Shown here: positions 42,528-50,849 of the stretch, in pieces
How the letters are laid out: every line of letters starts with the position of its first letter
Position numbering within the stretch: the stretch's first letter is position 1
NCBI RefSeq assembly: GCF_020873875.1
Contig: NZ_JAHWGU010000016.1
Span: 1-64,000 of the forward strand
Source of the DNA: Actinoplanes sp. DH11
Lineage (GTDB): Bacteria; Actinomycetota; Actinomycetes; Mycobacteriales; Micromonosporaceae
Direction: 5' to 3'
DNA: 64,000 nucleotides
Made by a program: the position numbers and the translations under genes
The notes under the pieces: generated by a model
Databases searched by the model: none
Told to the model about the DNA's origin: nothing
The model's input: only the letters and a program-made list of their open reading frames with translations

Positions 42528-44657
42528 ATGTCCGACCAGAGTCGCCGGCTTCTTCCGCTGCTGACGACCCGTGTACCGGGTCACAGTGGTGGCGCGCGCG
42601 ACGCGATGACCTGTCTGTACCGCTGCGCCAACGCGTGCGACCACCCGGCTCCGAACGAGTCGGCCAACCCGTACCTCGGCGACATCGTCAACGCCGAGAT
42701 GAGCCGTCGTGGCGTGGTCCGGGCCGGCGCCGTCGGCGCGATGGTCCTGGGCTTCGGTGGCGCGGTGGCCGCCGCGAGCCCGGCCGCGGCCGCCCCGGTG
42801 GCCGAGGGCGTCGTGCCGGAGGCCTTCGGCGGACCCAAGCACCACCACAAGGCCGGCAAGCTGAGCTTCCGGGCGGTCGCCCCGAACACCGCGGACGCGG
42901 TCACCATCCCGCCCGGCTACCAGTCCTCCGTGGTGCTGCGCTGGGGTGACCCGGTGGTGCCCGGCGCCCCCAAGTTCGACCTCACCAAGCAGACCGGCGC
43001 CAGCCAGTCCCAGCAGTTCGGCTACAACAACGACTTCGTCGGCGTGATCCCGCTGCCCGGGGAGAAGAACCGGGCGCTGCTCGTGGTCAACCACGAGTAC
43101 ACCAACGAGGACCTGATGTTCCCCGGCTTCGTCAGCCAGGACGCGCTCACCCGTGACCAGATCGAGGCAGCGATCGCGGCGCACGGACTCTCCGTCGTGG
43201 AGATCGAGCGGGTCGGCCGGACCGGCCAGTGGAAGCCCGTCAAGGGCCGCAAGCTGCGGTACAACAAGCGCATCACGGCGCTGTCCACCGAGTTCAAGCT
43301 CACCGGCCCGGCGGCGGGGTCGGCTGCGCTGCGGACCGCGGCGGACCCGCGCGGCTACACGGTCATCGGCACCCTGAACAACTGCGCGGGTGGCGTCACC
43401 CCGTGGGGCACCGTGCTCTCCGGCGAGGAGAACTTCAACCAGTACTTCGTCGGCGGCGACGCGGTCGACGCGGCCACCAAGACCAAGTTCAACCGGTACG
43501 GCATCCCCACCACCAGCCGGTACCCGAGCGGCTCGCGCAAGTGGGACCGCGTGCAGGAGCGCTTCGACCTGGCGAAGCACCCGAACGAGGCGAACCGGTT
43601 CGGCTGGATCGTCGAGGTGGACCCGCTGAACCCGGACGCCCCGCCGCGCAAGCACACCGCGATGGGCCGGTTCAAGCACGAGGGCGCCAACGTCATCGTG
43701 GCCCGCAGCGGGCACGTCGTGGCGTACATGGGTGACGACGAGCGGTTCGACTACCTCTACAAGTTCGTCTCCGAGAAGAAGTACATCAAGAGCGACTCGC
43801 CGTGGGCGCGCAAGCACAACCTGTCGCTGCTGGAGTCCGGCACGCTCTACGTCGCGAAGGTGACCGGCGACAGCCCGGCCGCCCAGATCGACGGCACCGG
43901 CAAGCTGCCCGCGGACGGCAAGTTCGACGGCAAGGGCGTCTGGATCAAGCTGGTCTCGGGCAACCGCTCGTTCGTCCCGGGCATGACCGCGGCCGACGTG
44001 CTGATCAACACCCGGTTCGCCGGTGACGCGGTCGGCGCCACCAAGATGGACCGGCCCGAGGACGTGCAGCCCAGCCTGCGCACCGGCAAGATCTACGCGG
44101 CGATGACCAACAACTCCAACCGAGGTGTCGGCACCAACCCCGCCGCGGACGAGGCCAACCCGCGCAACGCCAACAAGCACGGCCACATCTTCGAGATCGT
44201 CGAGGACTGCGGCGACCACACCGCGCTCAAGTTCACCTGGTCGCTGCCGATCGTCTGCGGCGACCCGGCCGCCGCCGACACCTACTTCGGCGGCTACGAC
44301 AAGAGCGCCGTCTCGCCGATCTCCTGCCCGGACAACGTCGCGTTCGACAGTGCCGGCAACCTGTGGATCTCGACGGACGGCAACGCGCTCGGCACCAACG
44401 ACGGCCTGTTCGCCACGCCGATCGAGGGCCGGGAGAAGGGCCACCTCAAGCAGTTCCTGACCGTCCCCAAGGGCGCCGAGACCTGCGGCCCGTTCATCAC
44501 CTCCGACGACCGCTCGGTCTTCGTCGCCGTGCAGCACCCGGGTGAGATCACCGGCGCCTCGGTGGAGAAGCCCGCGTCGGTCTGGCCGGACGGCGACTAC
44601 GCCAAGCCGGGCGTGGTCGTGACCTGGCGGCCGGACGGCGGCCCGGTCGGCAGCTGA
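42528..44657 (+). CDS. phoX: PhoX-type alkaline phosphatase (Tat-exported)
   Basis: A 709-residue DUF839/PhoX phosphatase that releases phosphate from phosphomonoesters outside the cell using calcium and iron. The N-terminal extension carries CLYRCANACDHPAPNESANPYLGDI, seen in actinobacterial PhoX, followed by a Tat signal (SRRGVVRAGAVGAMVLGFGG). Mature motifs include FGYNNDFVGVIPL, LLVVNHEYTNEDLMFPG, GTLNNCAGGVTPWGTVLSGEENF, VEVDPLNPDAPPRKHTAMGRFKHEGA and RPEDVQPSLRTGKIYAAMTNN. ATG 42528 follows GAGGAGATT. It has an upstream PHO box and a strong terminator. Residue use is lysine/asparagine-richer than its neighbours, which suits an exported enzyme. Confidence 0.95.
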   Translation: MSDQSRRLLPLLTTRVPGHSGGARDAMTCLYRCANACDHPAPNESANPYLGDIVNAEMSRRGVVRAGAVGAMVLGFGGAVAAASPAAAAPVAEGVVPEAFGGPKHHHKAGKLSFRAVAPNTADAVTIPPGYQSSVVLRWGDPVVPGAPKFDLTKQTGASQSQQFGYNNDFVGVIPLPGEKNRALLVVNHEYTNEDLMFPGFVSQDALTRDQIEAAIAAHGLSVVEIERVGRTGQWKPVKGRKLRYNKRITALSTEFKLTGPAAGSAALRTAADPRGYTVIGTLNNCAGGVTPWGTVLSGEENFNQYFVGGDAVDAATKTKFNRYGIPTTSRYPSGSRKWDRVQERFDLAKHPNEANRFGWIVEVDPLNPDAPPRKHTAMGRFKHEGANVIVARSGHVVAYMGDDERFDYLYKFVSEKKYIKSDSPWARKHNLSLLESGTLYVAKVTGDSPAAQIDGTGKLPADGKFDGKGVWIKLVSGNRSFVPGMTAADVLINTRFAGDAVGATKMDRPEDVQPSLRTGKIYAAMTNNSNRGVGTNPAADEANPRNANKHGHIFEIVEDCGDHTALKFTWSLPIVCGDPAAADTYFGGYDKSAVSPISCPDNVAFDSAGNLWISTDGNALGTNDGLFATPIEGREKGHLKQFLTVPKGAETCGPFITSDDRSVFVAVQHPGEITGASVEKPASVWPDGDYAKPGVVVTWRPDGGPVGS

Positions 44658-44674
44658 CCTCCCGGAACGACCCG

Positions 44675-44720
44675 GCGGCAGCCGCGGTGCGGATCACGCA
44701 CCGCGGCTGCCGCGTTTTCT
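44675..44720 (+). terminator. Rho-independent terminator after phoX
   Basis: A 17-base perfect stem (GCGGCAGCCGCGGTGCG pairs with CGCACCGCGGCTGCCGC), 5-base loop GATCA, then GTTTTCTTT. It begins 18 bp after the phoX stop. Confidence 0.92.
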
Positions 44721-44796
44721 TTCACGTTTTCGTCCTCGCAGGGCTGATAGAACCGCCGAAGTCGGGGAAGCCACGGTGAGTCGGCGGTAACTCTGG

Positions 44797-44819
44797 TGAA
44801 CCCGGGACGCCCGGGTCAA
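44797..44819. promoter_or_regulatory. Inverted repeat upstream of GT39-type gene
   Basis: ACCCGGG (44800-44806), ACG, CCCGGGT (44810-44816), flanked by TGA...TCA. It lies about 30 bp before the GTG of the next gene. It could be an operator or a 5'-leader hairpin. Confidence 0.45.
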
Positions 44820-44849
44820 CGTGTCACTGACCGAGGATGGAGGTGACAG

Positions 44850-46382
44850 GTGACCGACTCATCGGCCCCGACGCTGCCGCGACCGGCCGCGTTGCACCGC
44901 AACGACGTGCCGGCCGACCTCGGCGCGACCACGGTGCGGAAACCGCCGAACCGGTTCCTGCCGGCCGTCGTCCCCGGTGTCCTGATGCTCGCCGCCGGCC
45001 TGGTGCAGGCGGGCCGGCCCGCGCTCAGCTGGGACGAGGTGACCTCCGCCGAGGTGGCACAGCGCTCCGTCGGGCAGATCGTCGCCATGGCACAGAACAT
45101 CGACGCGGTGTTCGGCTTCTACTACGTCTTCCTGCACTTCTGGCAGGACCTCGCCGGCACGTCCGAGGTGGCGCTGCGGCTGCCGTCGATCGTGGCCATG
45201 GCGGGCGCGGTGGCCGTCGCGGCCGAGTTGGGACGGCGGTTGTTCACCCCGCTCGTCGGCCTGGTGACCGGCCTGATCCTCTGCCTGGTGCCGAACACCT
45301 CACGGTACGCGGCCGAGGTCCGCCCGTACGCGTTCGCCTGCTTCTTCGCCGTGCTGGCCCTGCTCCTTCTGCTCGGGGCGGTGCGACGCGGTGGCCCGTA
45401 CCGCTGGGTGGCCTATGGCCTGAGCGTGCTGCTCCTGGGTCTCTCCCACCTGGTCGCCCTGACCACCCTCGTCGCGCACGCCGTGCTGGTCGGCGTGCTG
45501 CTGCGGCACCGGCGCCGCGGCCGCCGCCGGACCGTGCTGACCTGGGCCGGCGCCGTCGCCGCCGCCCTCGTCCCGCTGCTGCCGATCGCCTGGCTCGGCA
45601 CCCGCCAGGACGACACCCAGCTGCACTGGGTGGAGCCGATCACGCTCGCCCGGATCCGGGCCATGCCGGCCGAGTTGTTCGGGTCCCGCGAGTTCGCCTG
45701 GCTGCTCCTCGGCCTGGTGCTGCTCGCCGCGTGGCGCCCGATGCGCCGGCTCGCCCCCGTCGCGGCCCTCGCGTTCGGGCCGCTGCTGGTGCTCGCCGTG
45801 GTCTCCGCGCTGCTGTCACCGATGTGGGTGGCGCGGTACCTGCTGGTGGTGCTCGCGCCGCTGGCGATGCTCGCCGCAGTCGCCCTCGCCGGACCCGCCG
45901 CGCGACCGTCGCGCACCGGCACGATCCGCATCGCCGCCGTGCTGCTCGCCCTTGCCGTGGTCGCCCTGCCCGCCCACCGGGAGGTCCGGGAACCGGCCGC
46001 GAAGAACGGGCCGGACTACCGCTCCGCCGCCCGCATCGTCGGTGACCACCAGCAGCCCGGCGACGTGGTCGTCTACCCGCCGCGGAACCGCGCCATCCGG
46101 GCCGGCATGGACTACTACCTGAACCGGCTGCCGCAGCGGCCCGCCGACCCGACCGTCCGGGTGCCGTCCGCGGAGACCGGGCGGCTGGTCGCCGACGAGT
46201 ACACCGACGACCCGCAGCGACTGGCCGGTGCGCGCCGCATCTGGATCGTGGTCGGCGACCGCCGCGCCGACCCGGTGACGGCCCGCAAGACGATCCGGCC
46301 GCTACTCGCGGCGGGCTGGGAACGGGCCGGGTTCTGGCAGGTGAAACGGGCGACGGTGGCGCTCTACGAACGTCGCGGGTGA
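44850..46382 (+). CDS. GT39/PMT-type membrane glycosyltransferase
   Basis: A 510-residue polytopic membrane protein with about 10-11 helices. The first extracellular loop has SWDEVTSAEVAQR, the acidic DE motif of GT-C enzymes, and the second has YAAEVRPYAFACFF, both typical of the ArnT/PMT-like actinobacterial mannosyltransferase family. A soluble C-terminal domain (about 385-510) follows. It probably transfers a sugar from polyprenyl-phosphate to a surface glycan or protein. GTG 44850 follows GGAGGTGACA. Confidence 0.8.
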   Translation: MTDSSAPTLPRPAALHRNDVPADLGATTVRKPPNRFLPAVVPGVLMLAAGLVQAGRPALSWDEVTSAEVAQRSVGQIVAMAQNIDAVFGFYYVFLHFWQDLAGTSEVALRLPSIVAMAGAVAVAAELGRRLFTPLVGLVTGLILCLVPNTSRYAAEVRPYAFACFFAVLALLLLLGAVRRGGPYRWVAYGLSVLLLGLSHLVALTTLVAHAVLVGVLLRHRRRGRRRTVLTWAGAVAAALVPLLPIAWLGTRQDDTQLHWVEPITLARIRAMPAELFGSREFAWLLLGLVLLAAWRPMRRLAPVAALAFGPLLVLAVVSALLSPMWVARYLLVVLAPLAMLAAVALAGPAARPSRTGTIRIAAVLLALAVVALPAHREVREPAAKNGPDYRSAARIVGDHQQPGDVVVYPPRNRAIRAGMDYYLNRLPQRPADPTVRVPSAETGRLVADEYTDDPQRLAGARRIWIVVGDRRADPVTARKTIRPLLAAGWERAGFWQVKRATVALYERRG

Positions 46383-46459
46383 CGGTGGCTCTCGGCCGCG
46401 CGCGGTGGCTCGCGGTGGCGCTCTCTGCCACGCGTGGCGGTTGATGGCAGGCTGGCCGG

Positions 46460-47404
46460 ATGAAGGTTCTGCTGCCGGACACCATCGAACTCGAACTCGA
46501 CCCCGCGCGCCTGGACGCGGAACTCGCCGGTTACGCGGCCGGTGAACCGATCCCCGACGAGCACACCGACGCGGAGGTGCTCGTCGTCTGGGGCAACAGC
46601 GCCGCCAACCTGAGCGACGCGGCCCGCCGGCTGACGAAACTGCGCTGGGTGCAGAGCCTCGCCGCCGGGCCGGACATGGTGCTCCAAGCCGGGTTCGACC
46701 CCGCGGTCGTCGTCACGGCCGGCCTCGGGCTGCACGACCGTACCGTCACCGAGCACACCCTGGCCCTCGTCCTGGCCGCGGCGCGGCGGCTGCACCTGCT
46801 GGTCCGGGCGCAGATCGGCCGCCGGTGGGCGGAGGAGCTCGGCGGCATCCAGCCGGTGCGGGAGCCGGCCGTGTTCCGGACGCTGCGCGACGCCAACGTG
46901 GTGATCTGGGGGTTCGGCGGCATCGCGGCGACCCTGGCCCCGGTGCTCACCACGCTGGGCGCGAACGTCACCGGAGTGGCCCGCAGCGCCGGCACCCGGC
47001 ACGGCTTCCCGGTGGTCACGGCGGACGAACTGCCCGCGCTGCTGCCGCGCACCGACCTGCTGATCTCGATCCTTCCGGCGACCCGCGAGACGGTACGCCT
47101 GATCGACGCCACCGTCCTGTCCCATCTGCCGGAGCACGCCTGGGTCGTCAACGTCGGCCGGGGGACCGTGCTCGACGAGGCCGCGCTGCTGGACGCGGTG
47201 CGGGGCGGCCGGGTAGCCGGCGCGGCCCTGGACGTGTTCGAGACGGAGCCGCTGCCGGTGGAGTCCGGTCTCTGGGCCGAACCCAACGTGATCATCACGC
47301 CGCACGCGGCGGGCGGGCGGCCGATCGGCGCCGAGGAGCTGATCACGGCGAATCTGGCGGCCTTCCGGGAGGGCCGGCCGCTGCGTCACACGGTGTCACT
47401 CTGA
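46460..47404 (+). CDS. D-isomer 2-hydroxyacid dehydrogenase
   Basis: A 314-residue NAD(P)-dependent oxidoreductase. Seen: the Rossmann loop NVVIWGFGGIAATLAPVL (GxGGIA form), NVGRGTVLDEAALLDAV (catalytic Arg), LDVFETEPLPVES (Glu) and NVIITPHAAGGRP (His). It reduces a 2-keto acid or oxidises a D-2-hydroxy acid; the substrate is not clear. The 3' end overlaps the convergent XRE-cupin gene by nine bases. Confidence 0.9.
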   Translation: MKVLLPDTIELELDPARLDAELAGYAAGEPIPDEHTDAEVLVVWGNSAANLSDAARRLTKLRWVQSLAAGPDMVLQAGFDPAVVVTAGLGLHDRTVTEHTLALVLAAARRLHLLVRAQIGRRWAEELGGIQPVREPAVFRTLRDANVVIWGFGGIAATLAPVLTTLGANVTGVARSAGTRHGFPVVTADELPALLPRTDLLISILPATRETVRLIDATVLSHLPEHAWVVNVGRGTVLDEAALLDAVRGGRVAGAALDVFETEPLPVESGLWAEPNVIITPHAAGGRPIGAEELITANLAAFREGRPLRHTVSL

Positions 47405-47974
47405 TCTGCCGGTGGTCCGGGCGCGGACGTGGACCCGCTCGCCCTGCGGGCCGAAAATGCTGATCATTTCGGCCGGCTCGGTGCCGCCGTTCAGGACCAG
47501 GTGCGGCAGCCGGGTGTCGAACTCCGCGACCTCCCCCGGCTCCAGCAGGACCTCGTGCTCCCCGAGCAGCAGTCGCACCTTCCCGGACAGCACGTAGAGC
47601 CACTCGTACCCCTCATGGGTCTTCTGCTCGGTGTGCTCCGGCTCGTCGGCCCCGATGATCGTCTTGAACGCCTGGAGGCCGCCGGGCCGGCGCGACAGCG
47701 GCACGTGCGTACGCCCGTTGCGCACGATCGGCCGGGACCGCACCCGCGGATCGCCGGTCTCCGGCGCGTCCACCAGGTCGTCGAGGCTCACCTGGTACGC
47801 CTTCGCGAGCGGCAGCAGCAACTCCAGGGTCGGCTTGCGGGTGCCCGACTCCAGGCGCGACAGCGTGCTCACCGAGATGCCGGTCGTCTCCGCCACCTGG
47901 GTGAGGATGAGATCCCGCTGCTGGCGGAGGTCGCGCAGCCGGGGACCGACCGCGGCGAGGGTTTCTTTTGCCAT
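47396..47974 (-). CDS. XRE-cupin transcriptional regulator
   Basis: A 192-residue regulator with an N-terminal XRE helix-turn-helix (GPRLRDLRQQRDLILTQVAETTGISVSTLSRLESGTRKPTLELLLPL in parts, about 8-60) and a C-terminal cupin (THEGYEWLYVLSGKVRLLLGEHEVLLEPGEVAEFDTRLPHLV). ATG 47974 is followed immediately upstream by the palindrome GCAAC-AATA-GTTGC. It is divergent from the oxidoreductase-methyltransferase fusion, which it probably regulates along with itself. Confidence 0.92.
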   Translation of the reverse strand: MAKETLAAVGPRLRDLRQQRDLILTQVAETTGISVSTLSRLESGTRKPTLELLLPLAKAYQVSLDDLVDAPETGDPRVRSRPIVRNGRTHVPLSRRPGGLQAFKTIIGADEPEHTEQKTHEGYEWLYVLSGKVRLLLGEHEVLLEPGEVAEFDTRLPHLVLNGGTEPAEMISIFGPQGERVHVRARTTGRSE

Positions 47975-47978
47975 AACA

Positions 47979-47992
47979 GCAACAATAGTTGC
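47979..47992. promoter_or_regulatory. XRE-cupin operator candidate
   Basis: GCAACAATAGTTGC, perfect 5-base arms around AATA, starting five bases upstream of the XRE-cupin ATG and in the 80-bp divergent gap. This is a typical short palindrome for an XRE-cupin dimer. Confidence 0.75.
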
Positions 47993-48054
47993 CGGATTTC
48001 GGAAACGTGATGCACGGTGGCCGGGTAGCGAGACGCAACGAGAGGAAAAGACCG

Positions 48055-49638
48055 ATGCGGCAGGAAGCGTACGACGTCGTGGTGATCGGGGGCGGTGCCG
48101 CCGGACTGAGCGGCGCGCTGGTGCTGGCCCGGTCACGGCGGACCGTCCTGGTCGTCGACAGCGGGGAGCCGCGCAACGCGCCGGCCGACCACATGCACAA
48201 CTACCTGGGGTACGACGGCCGTCCGCCGGCCGAGCTGCTGGCCGCCGGCCGGGCCGAGATCGCCAAGTACGGCGCCGAGTTCGTCACCGCCACCGCCGAA
48301 CACGCGGAACGCGACGACGACGGCTTCGTGGTCACCCTGAACGACAACTCACGGGTACGGGCCAAGCGTCTCCTGGTGACCACCGGACTCGTCGACGAGC
48401 TGCCGGACATCCCCGGGCTCGCGCAGCGGTGGGGGCGGGACGTGGCGCACTGCCCGTACTGCCACGGCTGGGAGGTGCGGGACAAGCGGATCGGCGTGCT
48501 CGTCAGCAGCCCGATGGCGTTCCATTCCACCCAGATGTGGCGCCAGCTCAGCCCGCACGTGCTCTACCTGCTCAACGGCGGCGCGGCGCCCGCACCGGAA
48601 CAGGCCGAACAACTGGCCGCCCGCGGCATCCCGGTGGTGGCCGGGCGGATCGGCTCGGTCCAGGTCGACAACGATCAGATCACCGGCGTACGCCTCGAGG
48701 ACGGCACCGAGATCGCCCTCGACGCGATCGCCGTGGGACCCCGGTTCGTGGCGCGCTCGGCACTGCTCGAATCGCTCGGCCTCAAAGCCGCCGACTTCGA
48801 GATGAACGGTGCCGTCCTGGGCAGCCACATCCCGGCCGAGCCGAACGGCGCCACCGCGGTACCCGGCGTCTGGGTGGCCGGCAACGTCACCAACCTCGGC
48901 GCCACCGTCGCCGTCGCCGCCGCGGCCGCACAGGCCACCGGCGCCATGATCAACATGGACCTGATCACGGCGGAGAACAAGGAAGCCGTCGCCGCGTACC
49001 GGCACCGCGCCGCCACCATGTTCACCCAGGAGGCGTGGGAGGAGCGGTACCGCAGCCGGGGCATCGTGTGGAGCGGCCGGCCCAACCCGCAGCTGGTGCT
49101 CGAAGCCGCCGACCTGCCCGCCGGCCGGGCCCTGGACGTCGGCGCCGGCGAAGGTGCCGACGCGGTCTGGCTCGCCGAACACGGCTGGCAGGTCACCGCG
49201 GCCGACATCTCCTCCGTCGCGCTCACCCGCGCGGCCGGCCACGCCACGACCGCCGGAGCCGCCGTCGCCGAGAAGATCACTTTTAGCCACACCGACCTGC
49301 GCACGGCGCCACCGGCCGAGCAGTCGTACGATCTCGTCTCCGCCCAATTCATGCACCTGCCGCCGGACGAGCGCCGCGAACTGTGGGCGCACCTGGCCGC
49401 GGCGGTCGCCCCCGGCGGAACCCTGCTGATCGTCGGACACCACCCGTCCGACCTGGTCACCACGGCGGGGCGGTTCCACTTCCCGGACATGCTGTTCACC
49501 GCCGAGGAGGTCGCCGCCGGCCTCGACGCCTCCGCCTGGGACGTGGTTGCCGCCGAAGCCCGGCCCCGGCAGGCCACCGACCCGGACGGCCGCGACATCA
49601 CCGTCCACGACGCCGTTCTGGTCGCCCGGCGGCGCTGA
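48055..49638 (+). CDS. Thioredoxin-reductase-like flavoprotein fused to SAM methyltransferase
   Basis: A 527-residue fusion. Residues 1-310 are thioredoxin-reductase-like: FAD loop VVVIGGGAAGLSGALVLARS, a redox CPYC pair in DVAHCPYCHGWEVRD, and GVWVAGNVTNLGATVAVAAA. The second nucleotide loop reads RIGVLVSSPMAFHSTQMW, without the usual GGG, so NADPH use is doubtful. Residues 330-527 are a class I methyltransferase (GRALDVGAGEGADAVWLAEHGWQVTAADIS, YDLVSAQFMHLPPDERRELW, GGTLLIVGHHP). Such fusions are known in actinobacteria and may modify and detoxify a small molecule. ATG 48055 follows GAGAGGAAAAG. It is controlled with the divergent XRE-cupin gene. Confidence 0.9.
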   Translation: MRQEAYDVVVIGGGAAGLSGALVLARSRRTVLVVDSGEPRNAPADHMHNYLGYDGRPPAELLAAGRAEIAKYGAEFVTATAEHAERDDDGFVVTLNDNSRVRAKRLLVTTGLVDELPDIPGLAQRWGRDVAHCPYCHGWEVRDKRIGVLVSSPMAFHSTQMWRQLSPHVLYLLNGGAAPAPEQAEQLAARGIPVVAGRIGSVQVDNDQITGVRLEDGTEIALDAIAVGPRFVARSALLESLGLKAADFEMNGAVLGSHIPAEPNGATAVPGVWVAGNVTNLGATVAVAAAAAQATGAMINMDLITAENKEAVAAYRHRAATMFTQEAWEERYRSRGIVWSGRPNPQLVLEAADLPAGRALDVGAGEGADAVWLAEHGWQVTAADISSVALTRAAGHATTAGAAVAEKITFSHTDLRTAPPAEQSYDLVSAQFMHLPPDERRELWAHLAAAVAPGGTLLIVGHHPSDLVTTAGRFHFPDMLFTAEEVAAGLDASAWDVVAAEARPRQATDPDGRDITVHDAVLVARRR

Positions 49639-49687
49639 CTTCCGCAGCCACCCTCGACGAACGCCGCGACACCGCCGGGCACGCGCC

Positions 49688-49815
49688 GGCGTCGCGGCGT
49701 TCGCCTTGTGGCGGCGTCGCGGCGTTCGCCTTGTGGTGGCGTCGCGTGGCGTTCGCCTTGTGGTGGCGTCGCGCGGGTTCGCCTTGTGGTGGCGTCGCGC
49801 GGGTCGTTTGTGGCG
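49688..49815. repeat. ~25-bp tandem repeat, about 4-5 units
   Basis: Degenerate units of the type GGCGTCGCGGCGTTCGCC followed by TTGTGGT, directly after the oxidoreductase-methyltransferase gene. Confidence 0.85.
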
Positions 49816-50063
49816 CGCCGCTTGGCACGGTTCGCCAGCAGGTTTGGCCCGCGCACGTGTTGCCGGCGGCGTGGTGGGGTGCGCGGATTGCTCGCGGCGC
49901 AGGTGGGGACGCACGGCCGCGTGGCGCCGCGTGGTCAGGGGCTGTCTCGTCCGCTTCGGTATCACTCAGTCCGGCTCCCGCTCATGGTCGTCGCAGTGCG
50001 TTCCCCGCGGCCACAAGCATGAGCGCCGTCACCTGCCTTCTCCGTTCCCAGCCGGACGTCGCC

Positions 50064-50439
50064 GGCTGTCATCCACGGCTGTTGGGGAGCGCTCCCAGCA
50101 GCCGTGAGTGACAGCTGGCATCGAGCGGCTGTCATCCATGGTTGTTGGGGAGCGCTCCCGGCAGCCGTGGGTGACAGCTGGCGCTGGGCGGCTGTCATCC
50201 ATGGTTGTTGGGGAGCGCTCCCGGCAGCCGTGAGTGACAGCTGGCATCCAGCGGTGGTCGTTCGCGGTTGTTGGCGGTGTTCTTGGCGGCCGTGGTGACG
50301 GCTGGCGCTGAGTGGCTGTCACCCGCGGTTGTTGGAGGCGCTTTCGGGCATCCGTGGGTGACAGCTGGCATCGAGCGGCTGTCATCCATGGTTGTTGGGG
50401 AGCGCTCTCGGCAGCCGTGAGTGACAGCTGGCACTGGCA
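50064..50439. repeat. 63-bp tandem array with internal palindromes, 6 units
   Basis: Units begin (GGCTGTC or variant) at 50064, 50127, 50190, 50253, 50314 and 50377. Each has outer inverted arms GCTGTCA...TGACAGC and, in the best-kept units, a central GGGAGCGCTCCC palindrome, so each could fold as a hairpin. There are no unique spacers. Part of the unit recurs at 60.8 kb. Confidence 0.92.
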
Positions 50440-50540
50440 TCGCATGCGGTGACATGAGCCACGGCGATTCCGTGCGAAGCCACCGGGATTGCGGCGGTGG
50501 CTTGGTGTCGGTGGCAGCGTGGGCTACGCCGCTGCAATCG

Positions 50541-50659
50541 CCGTCACCGGCAGCCGACCGTCACCGGCAGCCGACCGTCACCGGCAGCCGACCGTCACCG
50601 GCAGCCGACCGTCACCGGCACCCGACCGCCACCGGCACCCGACCGTCACCGGCACCCGA
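50541..50659. repeat. 17-bp tandem array, 7 units
   Basis: Seven head-to-tail copies of CCGTCACCGGCAGCCGA, the last three with CACCCGA instead of CAGCCGA. There is no spacer. It lies 190 bp upstream of helicase copy 2. Confidence 0.95.
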
Positions 50660-50763
50660 CCGTCAGCTCCGCCGGCGGCGTCACCCTCACCGGCCACCCG
50701 TGGGGCAGGGGCTTGGGGGCAACCGGCGGTGGGCGTGATGTGGGGCGGGAATGCCCCGCTGGG

Positions 50764-50785
50764 GGATATATCCGAAAAATACTGC
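50764..50785 (+). promoter_or_regulatory. AT-rich promoter-like segment before helicase copy 2
   Basis: GGATATATCC (50764-50773) is a perfect 10-bp palindrome followed by GAAAAATACTGC, the only clearly AT-rich spot in the region and 65-85 bp before the start codon. It could be a promoter with an operator. Confidence 0.4.
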
Positions 50786-50849
50786 TTCCGTCTCCGGCCA
50801 ACCGGGCGAATCGCCAGCGTATTCGTGATCGCCTTGCTGGAATGGGCAC

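Larger units (their letters stand above)
49639..50849. other. 1.2-kb gene-free, repeat-rich region
   Basis: No convincing gene on either strand. It consists of four consecutive parts: a ~25-bp tandem repeat (49688-49815), unremarkable DNA to about 50060, a six-unit 63-bp array (50064-50439), a seven-unit 17-bp array (50541-50659), and an AT-richer promoter-like segment (50760-50800) leading into helicase copy 2. Confidence 0.75.

Noticed and set aside
50064-50659. Possible CRISPR array
   Set aside because: The 63-bp and 17-bp arrays are contiguous repeats without unique spacers, and no cas gene is present.
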